Assembly: GCF_011386835.1 (NCBI RefSeq)
Contig: NC_088791.1
Span: 26,138,998-26,202,997, forward strand
Reading direction: 5' to 3'
DNA length: 64,000 bases
From: Chrysemys picta bellii
Lineage: Eukaryota; Chordata; Testudines; Emydidae
Below are positions 1-11,560 of this stretch, piece by piece. A program made the position numbers and the translations under genes. Position 1 is the stretch's first letter. Each line of letters begins with the position of its first letter. Below the pieces are notes generated by a model, which worked only from the letters and a program-made list of their open reading frames with translations, did no database searches and was not told the origin of the DNA.

Positions 1-775
1 AGCTTTCAATTAGCTGTCTTCACAGTTCATTCATAGATCAACCAATGAAAGTCTGCCACATGCTTCAGATTGTGAAGCATAAACTCTTATGATTGTCTCC
101 TGGATGCTGAAAAGTTTTAGTAACTTATACTGGCTCAGAAGTGCATCTCCACACTGAGACATTTAAGACCAATATCCAGTCCTCTTTGTGGCAGGAACTG
201 TATTTTCTTTCTTTTGTTGGGGGAGAGGGTTTGTAGTTTGTTTTATTTTTACGGGGGTTTTTTACATTATGATTGTATACAGTACTAGCACAATGAAGCC
301 CTGAAACTGACTGAGACCTACAGGCACTGATGCAAGACAAATAAATAATAGTGTCTTTTCCCAATAACCTGACAGTGTCTTAGTATAAGACACTCTACAC
401 TACTCTACACTAGCTTCCAGTGGCTGCGGTTTGCCATTCCCGGCCAATGGGAGCTGCAGGAAGCGGCACGGGCCACAGGGACATGCTAGCCGCTGCTTCC
501 CGCAGTTCCCATTGGACGGGAACAGCAAACTGCAGCCACTGGGAGCTGCAGGTGGGCATACCTGCAGATGGTCAATGTAAACAAACTGTCTCACAGCCCA
601 CCAGCGGACTACCCTGGCAGGCTGCAGGTTGCCCACCACTGGTCTAGAGTCTCCAAAAGAGGCCTAAGAAGTCTTATTTGAAAATCCTCTTATTTTAAAG
701 ATAGGAATTGAGAGCTCTCAGTGCCCCCACAGGATTAGGGCCTACATCTTGGAATAGTAAACATGCAAATAGTAC
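1..775 (-). other. NAPEPLD: NAPEPLD intron 2 (partial)
   Basis: This stretch follows the exon 2 splice donor on the minus strand, so it is the start of the next intron of NAPEPLD. I see no further exon in it. Apart from the hAT-derived MITE at 412-643 it holds only AT-rich sequence without recognisable coding potential. Confidence 0.7.
412..643. mobile_element. GC-rich palindromic hAT-type MITE, 5' truncated
   Basis: This GC-rich block sits in AT-rich intron sequence. It contains opposed copies of a TTCCCATTGG / CCAATGGGAG unit and ends with GGTTGCCCACCACTGG, whose reverse complement CCAGTGGTGGGCAACC resembles the CAGGGGTCGGCAACC-type terminal repeat of the complete relative at 45643-45977. 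The left terminal repeat is missing, so it is a truncated or diverged copy, and no target duplication can be shown. It encodes nothing. Confidence 0.6.
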
Positions 776-1088
776 CTGTTTTGAAGATGGGATGTTGCTG
801 TTATTTTTTTCCACAAGGGCCCATTTCAAAATATTTGGCAAGGATGGAGATTTCCATGTTGGCCAAGGGTTGACAAACTTTCCATCTTTATCTCTCTTTG
901 ATTTAGTTACATCTTCCTCTAATCGGTAATCCAATCTGAAGCTTTTTCTGGACGTCCTGGAGGAGTCACTGCCTCTGGAACCTCGACTTGAATTTTGTCG
1001 TTTCCTTACTGCCTCCTTAGGGTACTGGTTACATGCAGTCAAAGGTTGCTCTTCATCTGCCTTCTCACCCATGTCTTTTGATGAAGAG
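776..1088 (-). CDS. NAPEPLD: NAPEPLD exon 2: N-terminus of N-acyl-phosphatidylethanolamine phospholipase D
   Basis: NAPE-PLD is a membrane-associated zinc hydrolase of the metallo-beta-lactamase fold that releases N-acylethanolamines such as anandamide from N-acyl-phosphatidylethanolamines. This exon encodes only the N-terminal segment before the hydrolase domain. I recognise it from the conserved runs [26 protein letters not shown] and FVNPWPTW. Translation starts at ATG 1072-1070, the position matching the usual start of vertebrate NAPE-PLD. The acceptor is TTTTAG just before 1088 and the donor is CAG|GTACTA after 776, so the coding part ends ...IPSSKQ at a codon boundary. The open frame reading on past the donor is intron. 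The metal-binding residues are in later exons, beyond position 1. The reading frame is also open upstream of this ATG through the acceptor (see the exon 1 entry). Confidence 0.92.
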
Positions 1089-2159
1089 CTAAAATATATT
1101 TTTTAAATTAATAAATCTTTTCTTTCATTAACATTAACATTCATAAAATTGAAAGCTTTCCACATCACCACAAAAATAAAGCTGCCCTTTCCATTTTTCA
1201 ATTTAACTTATTTTTCCATACAACTTTACTTTTAAAAACAGTTACTATTACACAGAAAGCTTAAAAAACATGTCTTAGCAAGTAGTGTAGTTCAGGCAGA
1301 ATCTTCCTTCCTGGTATGCATCACTTTAGAACCCAGCCCTATGACATACTAAGTATAAAAGAGGGGGATGTTCTTTACTTTCACTTTTTGGAAGAGTACC
1401 AAACTCCTCCTAAAGTTCAACACCTGATATAATTTGATCTTGCAAGCACAGCCTTGATCTTCTTGAATTATGAAATATTTTATACCTGGCATCGTACCTT
1501 TGTTCTGTAATAAAAACTGCAGTATTATGTAGCAATAAAGATACTTCTGTTTGAAAGACACAACAAATAATGCATCTCTGTATAATATGAACAAGATGTA
1601 TGAACCACTAGAGGTATTTGATACCTCAAGATAGCTGTATTTTAGACAATATAGGTAAGCTGAAAATTCAGTTAAGCTTAACTGATATAATTAAAATAAA
1701 GTCAAATGTCTGAAGGTCAATCCAAGTCCCATGAAACTAGTCATCCCAGGGATGAGCTGCAGAAGTCTAGTATCCATTAAGTAGGCTGGTTCCTGGACTT
1801 GGAGTCTACAATAGGTCCAATTTTTATGTTTTATTTGCAGCATTTCGTATTTTATATCTTCAAAGTGTTCTACAAACAGTACCTTAATTTCAGCACCACT
1901 GTGAAGTTAATAAATATCCTTATTTTGCAACTGGAGAAACAAATTAATTTACCTACAGCTACAGTTTAAGTCCATTTCATAGAAGCAATTAGAACATGGG
2001 AGCCAAGAACTCCTAACCCATGTTGCATTCACAATATTGTCATGCTGAACATGCATCCTCTACAGTTTAGGAATTTAGATAAAACAATCCAAACAACAGG
2101 ATTCCAAGGTGGAGGAAAAAACCCTCGCAAAGTGATAAGTGAGTGACTTAACAGCTTTA

Positions 2160-2348
2160 AAAAGCAACAGAGGGTCCTGTGGCACCTTTGAGACTAACAG
2201 AAGTACTGGGAGCATAAGCTTTCGTGGGTAAGAACTTCACTTCTTCAGATGACAGCTTATGCTCCCAGTACTTCTGTTAGTCTCAAAGGTGCCACAGGAC
2301 CCTCTGTTGCTTTTTACAGATTCAGACTAACACGGCTACCCCTCTGAT
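2160..2348 (+). mobile_element. Fold-back (inverted-duplicated) turtle-type SINE
   Basis: The left arm runs from AAAAGCAACAGAGGG to about 2256, and the same sequence returns in inverse complement from about 2258, ending in GTTGCTTTTT. It is followed by the family 3' tail (GACTAACACGGCTACC...CTGATAC). A 14-bp target duplication, ACTTAACAGCTTTA, flanks the element at 2146-2159 and 2349-2362, so the whole hairpin arrived in one insertion event. The tail orientation sets the plus strand. Family identity (a cryptodiran tRNA-type SINE) is from memory of its sequence. Confidence 0.85.
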
Positions 2349-4164
2349 ACTTAACAGCTTTAGTTTAAGAAACTCTGGAATACACTTATTTTGAATTAAA
2401 TTTTCAATCCTCTACCAATGTTAAGACAAATGTGGGTTTGGTGTCCAGTTATTTAAAACAGAAAAGTACCACAGATTTCAGACGTTTCCATGATTAAAAA
2501 CAATAAATGACCAGAGGCAGACAAGTAGCATTGTACATTGTTTAGAATCAGTGGAACACTGTTTAAATAGATATACAAACAAGAAAAAATTAAATGGCCG
2601 AATGGAAACAGCATTTGTATTGGTCTCCAATATGTCTGGAAACATTCTTATAGGGTAATGTCTTGATTAGATACTTCAAAACAATGTGGGGAGAATTTTA
2701 GCATTCATGAATTAAGACTGATGTTACTTCTAGTCAGTACCAATAGAGGTACCAGTATCTAGCATGCAAACTTCCCTTTATAGTTCCAGAGCTATTATAC
2801 CTTTTATCACAGTCGAGAACCATTCCTACACACAGGCTGGGAATTGGGCTGTTCAGTGATATGGAACGAGCCCTCCACACATTCTGGACTACATAAACTT
2901 TTCACCCAATAATCAAGCTTGACCTCAGGTATCCATTAGAGATGTACTTGTACATTAACTGAATGATTTCCAAACTTTGTGTGCTCAAGGATCAGTTTCA
3001 AAAGGATGGTTTTAAATAAGGCCACTCACTTACAAGCAATTTAAAAGAAAAATTTCTCCATTGTACTTAGCATGGTTTTAGTCAAATTAGTTAAGAGACG
3101 TGTTGTTCCTTTGACAAAATAATCTACAAGTATCCGAGTGGCTAGAATTCACTCTGCGCTTGTACAATTAAATACAAAAATCTATGTTAGTGTACCATTA
3201 CAACTGAGATTTTATACACAGACAAAATCAGTTTAATGTTACTACAACCCATCAAAAAATTATGTATTAGTGGAGCTCTGACTTTAGAGGTAGATCCCTC
3301 TTTTCCTGCTATGGAACAGCCATTTGCAAATTAGCGAGATTGCTTACCTGTGACATGACATAGATGACATAGCTGATGAGGGTTGGAGATACACAGATGG
3401 TTCCTGCATCAATCATTACTCTGCCATATTGCACAGACATAGACTATTAAGGCATTAAAGACAACACCATATGGTAACAGAAATATCTTCATACATCCAC
3501 AGCAGGGTTACTGCCACTGGCCTTTAACTGTGTAAAATCTCAACCATAATGTTGGATTAAATTAAATTTCTTTGCATTAATTTTCTTGTGGTTTTAGAGA
3601 GATCACCCAGTTTGTACATTTGCTAATTAACAATCACATATTCCAGTAAATGCATTTATATATTACATCATCATATAACATTTAATTCAAATTGTGTGCA
3701 TTCTGAAACTGTGCACGCCACTCTAGAAAGTATGCAGGACTGTGGTATATAGAAGAATTAAGGGAGCACAAAGGAGGATTAAGGGTTGTTTGCAGATATA
3801 TGCATTACACAGTATGTCTTTCCAGGTACTGAACTATGCAGTATACCTACATGCTGCTGTTTGCACTCAGGGATAACCATTTTTTTTTTAATTCCTCACA
3901 GAGGACTACATGCCAAGTCAGAAGTTTTAATTACATATCATTTTTTAATTAAAGCATGCAAACAAACAGCATAAAACCACATCTGAAAAACTGCTAAAAG
4001 ATGATATGCAAAGGTAAAGTATCAAATTCTAGTAATTTAGGTACTTAATTTCAGTAAATTAATCAGTTACCATTTCAATAGACCACCCATTTCAATTTTC
4101 TTATTCAAATATATGACGACTGTGGTCCACAGTATAAGCTACTGTAAAGTTGACATATTACCAT

Positions 4165-4555
4165 TATTACTAGAAGCTAAGGGATGACTTGATCACAGTC
4201 TGTAAGTACCTACAAGGGGAACAGAAATTTGATAACAGGGCTCTTCAATCTAGCAAACAAAGGTATAACAAGATGCCATGCGTGGAAGTTGAAGCTAGAC
4301 AAATTCAGACTAGTAATAAGGAGCACATTTTTAAAGGTGACGATAACTAACCATTAGAACAATTTACTAAGGGTTGTAGTGGATTCTCCATCACTGGAAA
4401 TTTTTAAGTCAAGACTGGATTTTTTTTTTTTAAATAATTCGCTCTAATTCAAACAGGAGTTAATTCAGGGAAGTCCTATGGTCTGTTATACGGCAGGAAA
4501 GACTAGATTATCACAAGGGTCCCATCTGGCTTTGGAATCTATGAAGTAATTTTAC
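4165..4555 (+). mobile_element. CR1 LINE 3' end fragment
   Basis: The sequence matches the typical end of a reptile CR1 element: degenerate coding text around GATCACAGTCTGTAAGTACC, then TGGATTCTCCATCACTGGA and ACTAGATTATCACAAGGGTC, ending TGGAATCTATGAA. No open frame survives, and no target duplication is expected because CR1 inserts with little or none. This is an old, 5'-truncated copy. Confidence 0.75.
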
Positions 4556-5256
4556 ATTAAAAGAGCTCCAAAAGTGTCTGAGGCATTTTTAAAAGTTTTA
4601 ATTTATCTATTACATTCATCTCTCAAATGGGTGAGTTCAACTTTTGCTTAAATGCACATTTGATCCTGCTCTGAAATTTTGATACTGAACCAAATTATCA
4701 GTGTAAGGGAAGAGGGAATGGTTGTACTGACAACAAAATGGGTGCCAAGCATTTAAGGCACTGCAGGTATCCATCTGCCAATATGTTTTCCACTTGATGC
4801 ACGTACATGGCTTTCATTAGCATTCCATAAGCATTTGAGGGGAGCACAGACCTCATCAGCCAGAACTGATTGAATACTTAACCTTTTTACATGCATAAAG
4901 AAAATTACAAATTTAGAAACAGTTAATCTAGTCAAGTATTCTCTGAACTGTATATTCCTTGAAAGTCTCTCTCTTGCCTCTTAATTTATGTTTCTCTTGG
5001 AAATATGTGGTGGGTATAACCTAGTGTGTCTGAAATGCAGCAATTTTGCTCTGTACATCAGTTTTGATTCTGCTTAGGGTACAGCAAACTAAAGCTAATT
5101 ATTTTGTTAAGGTGAAGAGGAACATTTTGAGAAAATCCAGCATGCTTCAACTTTTGGCTTAAAGTAAAACCTGGCAGGTTGTCTACAGAGGTTCTTGGTA
5201 TTCTAAACAAGAAAGCTTCTAAATCTGAGATTTGGTATCTATATCTCGAATATTAC

Positions 5257-6072
5257 TGTCATAACTATAAAGGGAAGGGTAATAGCTGTCCTGTGTACAG
5301 TACTATAAATCCCTCCTGGCCAGAGACTCCAAAATCCTTTTCTCTGTAAAGGGTTAAGAAGCTCAGGTAACCTGGCTGGCATCTGACCTAAAGGACCAAT
5401 AAGGGGACAAGATACTTTCAAATCTTGGGGGGGGAAGGCTTTTGTTTGTGTTCTTTGTTTTGGGACGGTGTTCGTTCTCGGGGACTGAGAGGGACCAGAC
5501 ATCAATCCAGGTTCTCCACATCTTTCTAAGCAAGTCTCTCCTATTTCAAACTTGTAAGTAAATAGCCAGGCAAGGCGTGTTAGTTTTCCTTTGTTTTCTC
5601 AACTTGTAAATGTACCTTTTACTAGAGTGTTTCTCTTTGTTTGCTGTACTTTGAACCTGAGACTAGAGGGGAGTCCTCTGAGCTCTTTAAGTTTGATTAC
5701 CCTGTAAGGTTGATTTCCATACTGATTTTACAGAGATGATTTTTACCTTTTTCTTTAATTAAAAACCTTCTTTTTAAGAACCTGATTGATTTTTTCCTTG
5801 TTTTAGATCCAAAGGGGTTTTGGATCTTGATTCACCAGGAGTTGGTGGGAGGAAGGAGGGGAATGGTTAATTTCCCCTTGTTTTAAATCCAAGGGGTTGG
5901 ATTTGTTTTCACCAGGGATTTGGTGAAGGTTTTTCAAGGTTTCCCAGGGAGGGAATCCATTGAAAATGGTGGCAGCCGAACCAGAGCTAAGCTGGTAATT
6001 AAGCTTAGAAGTTTTTATGCAGGCCCCTACATTTGTACCCTAAAGTTCAAAGTGGGGATCTCAGTCCTGACA
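5257..6072 (+). repeat. Solo LTR with 5-bp target duplication
   Basis: The block begins TGTCATAAC, ends CCTGACA, and is flanked on both sides by ATTAC (5252-5256 and 6073-6077). That is the signature of a solo LTR, 816 bp long, left by recombination between the two LTRs of a provirus. Internally there is a TATA-like CTATAAATCC near 5308 and an ATTAAA-type polyadenylation signal near 5758. Downstream there is an imperfect direct duplication: two units containing TTGTTTTA(G/A)ATCCAA, at about 5798 and 5879. It encodes no protein. Confidence 0.88.
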
Positions 6073-7085
6073 ATTACAAAGTACTCAATCAGGGATGAGT
6101 CAACACTTCCTCCCACCCTCTTGAGCTCACCTCAGAGGCAATATTATTTTTCTAGCACCAAACAACCCCCTATTATTACTTTAAGCCACTGGATTGTCTG
6201 TCAATATGTATAAGTGAGCAAGACATTGCAGTTAAATCCTATCTGTGTGTGGGGTAGCAATAAACAGACTTTAAAAAAAAAATCCCGTGTAGACATCCTG
6301 CAATTGTAGACTTGCACAGGTGCCTTTGTACGCTCGACCCTTGTAAACAAAAGGGAAGAATCCGCCTTTATATATGCTAAACATTAATCAAATCCTGGAT
6401 GCTTTACTCACACAAGTTATCTTACACCCAAAACCACATTCCAGTAGGCAAACGTGATATATTTCAAATGCACAAATGGGATGCAAATACTGTTTGACTG
6501 CTATGAACATTTAAAACAGAGCAGGAGGACTTTTTTAAATTAAGAAATATTTTAATAGCCAGATGCATTTAAGCATAAAAAAATTAATCATCAGTTTGTG
6601 GAAAAGTGACCTATAATTAAATCCTTCCTATGGTCTGATGAAAAGCTTTCCTTAGGAAAGAAATATGTTAGAAGCAGGGTTTGAAAAATCCACTCACATA
6701 GGTGAGCAGAAATCTCTCAGGCAAGTGCCAATAGCTTCTGCAGAAGTAAAGATTCTGTTTTAAAAAATTAAGTTCCTAGCCTTTATGATTGCAAAGAAAA
6801 CATTCATTGTAAACCAAGTGTAATCAATGTAGTGATGTCTTCCTGAGTCTATAGAGAGAACTCCAGTTCTGACACTGCAGGGGGTACCGAGTAGGAAGCT
6901 GCCACTGCTGTTATACAGGGGAGCCCTGGCCTCCAGGACATCTTAAGATGAGGAATGCCCTGGAGCAATTGCCAACCTCATCCCTAGAGCAGGGGATACT
7001 GGAGAGAGGTCAGTCCCCAACCAACCCAGCAGAGAAATCTGTGTGTGGAGGAGCTCTACTCACACTATGCCAGAAGAGGATTCTA

Positions 7086-7374
7086 GGGGTATGTCTACAC
7101 AGCAATTAAACACCCACAGCTGGCCCAGGTCAGCTGACTCAGGTTCAGACTGCAGGGCTCAAAAATTGCTGTGTAGGACATTTGGGCTTAGGCTCCAGCC
7201 CAAGCTCTGGGACCCTGCGAGGAGGGAGATCCCAGAGCCTGGGCCTCAGCCCAAGCCTGAACGTCTATACAGCAATATTTAGCCCTGTAGCCCAAACCCT
7301 GCAAACCCGATTCAGCTGACCCCTGGCCAGCTGCGGACATGCTATAGGTCTTTTATTCCAGTGTAGACATACCC
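7086..7374. mobile_element. PIF/Harbinger-type MITE
   Basis: The terminal inverted repeats are GGGTATGTCTACAC at the left and GTGTAGACATACCC at the right, the same termini as the full Harbinger copies at 24614 and 50756. The interior is about 290 bp and noncoding. The flanking trinucleotides are no longer identical, so the TTA duplication has decayed or the boundary is off by a base. Confidence 0.75.
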
Positions 7375-7489
7375 TCAGAGGGAAGACAGGGGCAATATTA
7401 ATTGATAAATATGTTGTGGTGGCCCAGCATTCATTTGGGACTCAGTTCATCCAGCAATATACCAAGGTTTTCAGGCCAAAGCAGTATGG

Positions 7490-7890
7490 TGGGTGGAAGG
7501 GACATACCAGGCAAGAGGGGTTGTGGCTGTGTGGTGGCGGCGGCAGTGGTCTGGCTCCTGCCGGACGGCACGGGTGTAGCGCCACCAGCCACCAGTGCTC
7601 CAGGCAGCACGGTCAGGGGGCAGGGAGCAGGGGGGGTTGGATAGAGGGCAGAGGAGTTCGGGGTGGTGGTCAGGGGGCGGGGGTATGGATGGTGGTCGGG
7701 GTGGGAAACAGGGGGTTGAATGGGGGCAGGGGTCCCCGGGGGGCAGTCAGGAAGGAAGGGGGGTTGGATGGGGCGGCAGGGGTTCCAGGGGCAGTCAGGG
7801 GACAGGGAGAAGGGGTGGTTGGATGGGGCAGGGGTCCTGGGGGGTTGGATGGGGAGGTGGGGGTTTGGGGGCAGTCAACTGAAAAGGAAT
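7490..7890. repeat. G-rich minisatellite-like dispersed repeat
   Basis: The plus strand consists of degenerate units built from GGGGTTGGATGGGGCAG and GGGGGCAGTCAGG, repeated several times between about 7620 and 7880. There are many runs of four or more G. The overlapping open frames here are artefacts of low stop-codon density. The tract could form G-quadruplexes on the strand that serves as the non-template for NAPEPLD's opposite orientation, but this is inference. Confidence 0.7.
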
Positions 7891-10800
7891 TTATTTGCAA
7901 ACATTAGGGGGCGTGGAAAGAAATGCCCCCTGCAATCTTAACTATCAATAGTCACTGCCAGCTAGATTTTACTCACAGAGTTCTTTTCTTTCATTGTTCT
8001 TTAGCACTGAAATTGCTTAGGGCAACTAATGGACAGTTTGAGATTAGATGATTATGAATGCAGTTAAACTTTCATTATAAAGCACTTGAGGCTGTTCAGA
8101 CCAATCAGAACAGCAGATTGGCTGAACACTCCTAGCCTTATGATTTTGCCTCAAGCTGTGGAACTAACCGGTCTTCAAAGGATTCTTTTAGTGTGTTGGA
8201 CTGTTCCATTTTAAAACTGCACAGAAGGGGAGAAAAAAACATTACAAAAAGTTATTTCATATTTTAGTGACTAGTGAGAAAATGTGTGCGATGCCCTTAT
8301 GTCCGTATCACAATGTCTGAAGAAACTACCACACAATTTTCTGCCATATTTAGAAGCATACATTTTATATCATGCTGGTTTCCTACTAGTGTGGACAGGA
8401 AACACAGTACCTATAAGTGTTTTGACTTTAAAATAATTGTTGTTCCACTATGAACACTGTAAAACAGGCGTAACTGAGTTGATTTCAGGAAATTTTATAA
8501 GTATTGAATATACATCTTTAAGGCATGCAAAGGAAGAGGCTACAAATTGTTTACATCTACATCTGTTTCATTAATATGAAGTGAATTCCTGATGTTTATT
8601 GTCAAAATAAATGTGCACCAGAAAACATATTGGCCAGAAGCTATTTTCTCTTCTACTTTGTTATTATATACAGGGAACATTAAGTTACTGTACTAGGAAC
8701 TTAAAGTATGTTAATTTTAAAGTCTAATTGGGACCATTTAAATGCTAACACTATTAAGCACTGGCCATTTAGTTTTTAATAAAAAACAAAATATTAATGA
8801 ATGCTAAAGTAACATTTAAAAGTCACAAAAAGTCAAGAAATTCAGAGTTAAGGTTCTTATAGCAACAATAACTCGTTGCACATATGGAGTATTTTCTATT
8901 TTTATTTTTCTGCCTAAGACCTAGGTTGTCACTATGATCTACTCATAAAAGTCGGTCCATACAGATCAAATGGTAGGATCTGGCCCTGAATTTTTAAATT
9001 TCCTGACTCTGGCCCCAGGCCTACAGAGATTTATGCATATGAGCAGTCCCACTGAAGTCAACAGAATTACTCATGTGAATATAGTTAAATACAAACATAA
9101 ATCTTTCCAAGACTGCAGCTTTTGGTACTTTTAACGGTCAAACTTTAATGGTGCATAAACATACATTAAATGCCTACTTGTACTATTTGATTACCCAACT
9201 CACATGGTTTTATTTTTATTTTAATATTTTAATGATTATTATATATAATGTGATGTTAGGGTTCCCAGAGCTTTTACTTAATTAGGCTTTATCTAATTAC
9301 AAATCTAAATAAATACAAAAAGTTGTGAATTGACATGGTGCTGTGACAGTACTAAGTTAACTGAAGGTACCTCAGTTTGTATTAAAGGTTGCTTGATTAA
9401 CTTTTTAGGTTAATTAGATGAGATTAAAAGATAATTGGTTCTATCCCAGATGAAATGGCATTAAGTGCTCCATCTATAGTATAAAATGAACCAGGTTAGT
9501 GTACAGCTTCCTGCCACATTCTAACTTTTTTTCTTATCACTGTGAACAGAAAACATTGTTATAAAACAGTGTATTGGAAAGGTGCTGTAGCCTAGGTCTA
9601 CAGGTACAGTTATACAGCAATATAGGAGCAGGAAGCAGTCCATTTATGTTTAATTTTAGATCTTTTGCATCCAATTCTGCAACTGCCATCTCTAATTTAT
9701 ATTTTTATGCCTTAAAAAATCATTTTTGTGCCAGAAAAGGACAAACACACTAGCATGCAAACCTCTTCCATAGATAATCTGAAGAAGAAAAAGCTCTTCA
9801 CCTATCAGTTTGTAAGAAAAGTTAGTTTTATGCCTGGGAATAGCTAATACATTTAATACATTGAAGGAGTATGTTGTCATTCAATTGTTGCTTATATACG
9901 TTAATATTTAGATCTAGATGACTCCACCACTTCAGTTTGAAGTCGAATCCCATCTCTTCACTTCTCTATGTAATATACCTCCTTACATTCTTCTGACATG
10001 TTCTCTCTTAATTTAAACCTGTCCCCTAACTCTGGTTTGTCCAACTAGCTCAAATAGGTCATAGTTAATTTTATAAAAACCATTAGCTACTTTACATACT
10101 TCTACCATATAACCTCAATCACATTTGCATCCAAGTACAACTAATTTTGTCTTTCTCCCCAGAAGAAATCCATCCATTTATTTTATCATTTTAGTTTCAC
10201 TATACTCTCTTCTCCAATATAACCATTCAAAAAAATCACATACAAATTTTTCATGAGAGTTATGCTAGCAGATGCTCAACAGTACTCTGTACTCCTCATG
10301 CTCTTCCTGAACATGAGAGTTTAATTTCTGAAACTCAGTGAAAAGCCAATAAATGCAGAGATACGGCTCCCCCACTTCTCCCTTACAGCAGCATCACAGT
10401 TAAAAAAAATCACAATGATAAAAAAAACAAGAAATGTAGACATGAAATGACATTTCACACGCAGCACAAGTATAACTCTGCTCCCAAAAAGATACCAATA
10501 GGAACTGGGAACACCACAGTCCATTGCCCCTTCCTAACCAAACCTGCCATTTTCAATGTGTCCATCGCTCCAAATCAGGACCGTTCTTCATACCCAACCA
10601 TACTGAGGGTCCCACTGGAGTGTAACATCACTGATCTGAGGAATAATTGCTGCTGACTGTAATGTTAAAGTAGCACTTTTTCCATAGGGACAACAAAGGC
10701 ACATCGCTAACACCACGATGAACGACAATGAAACCAATTCTTTATTTCACATGGTCAAACAATGTATTTTTCTCTAATCTCATTCTTGGAAATGATGGAA

Positions 10801-11399
10801 GCATTTAGGCTGAATCACATACACAAACCCCCAGCATGGGACATAAGCAACTGAAAACAGGGAAGCATCAGGCAACTTTAAGTATAGATGGTGCTACCAG
10901 CTCCAGCTATAATAATTTACCCCTAATAACACAAATCTTTTCATACACACCAACATCTTACTATTATTCTTTAATACAGTAGACTGACTTCTTAAATGTA
11001 CTGTACCCTATCAGCCTATTCTCTAGGCAGGGAAATGATGGCACATGTTGTCATAATACTGTATCTATCTGGATAGCCCCTTCACCTTATTCTTTTTTTG
11101 ATTTATCCAAAACTTTTTGTAGCCTCTGTAGTGTCGGTCCATTTCTATTGTGTAGCTTTGTCCTTTTTTATTATTAATTATCATTATTATTATATGCTAT
11201 TCATGGCCAAGACTATGGCTTCCTATATATTTGTAGAGCGCCTAGCATATTTTGTGTGCTCTTGTAGCACAAATAAGCAGTAAATAATATTCGCTTGTTA
11301 TTCCTGTAATTTATTTCTCCAACAAAATTCAGATCAAATGCAGCATATGTTTTTAGTGAAATTTCCCCCCCCAATGCCTGCAACTACACTTAGGCACAC

Positions 11400-11472
11400 A
11401 CACCCAGACCCACAAAGCTATTTCCTAATGGAAGTTAGGAGTTTAAACAGCTTTGTGGATCTGAGCCAAGAT
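11400..11472. mobile_element. Small palindromic MITE
   Basis: CAGACCCACAAAGCTATTT at the left pairs with AACAGCTTTGTGGATCTGAG at the right, and the centre contains a shorter inverted repeat around TAATGGAAGTTAGGAG. This is the compact palindromic layout of short non-autonomous DNA transposons that are abundant in turtles. It has no coding content. Confidence 0.6.
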
Positions 11473-11560
11473 GGCCACGTGATTTACCAAGGTCATACTG
11501 TGAGCTGTGGGGATTAGAACTGGGACCCTGCTAGAATTCAGTGGTACTCTAACCATACTA
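11473..11560. repeat. MIR (CORE-SINE) fragment
   Basis: The text ATTTACCAAGGTCATACTGTGAGCTGTGGGGATTAGAACTGGGACC resembles the conserved core of amniote MIR elements. It is old and truncated, and lies directly beside the palindromic MITE, which probably inserted into it. Confidence 0.55.

Noticed and set aside
7416..7907. Gly-rich open frames up to 163 codons on plus and a Pro-rich one on minus
   Set aside because: All lie in the G-rich minisatellite-like tract; low stop density explains them.
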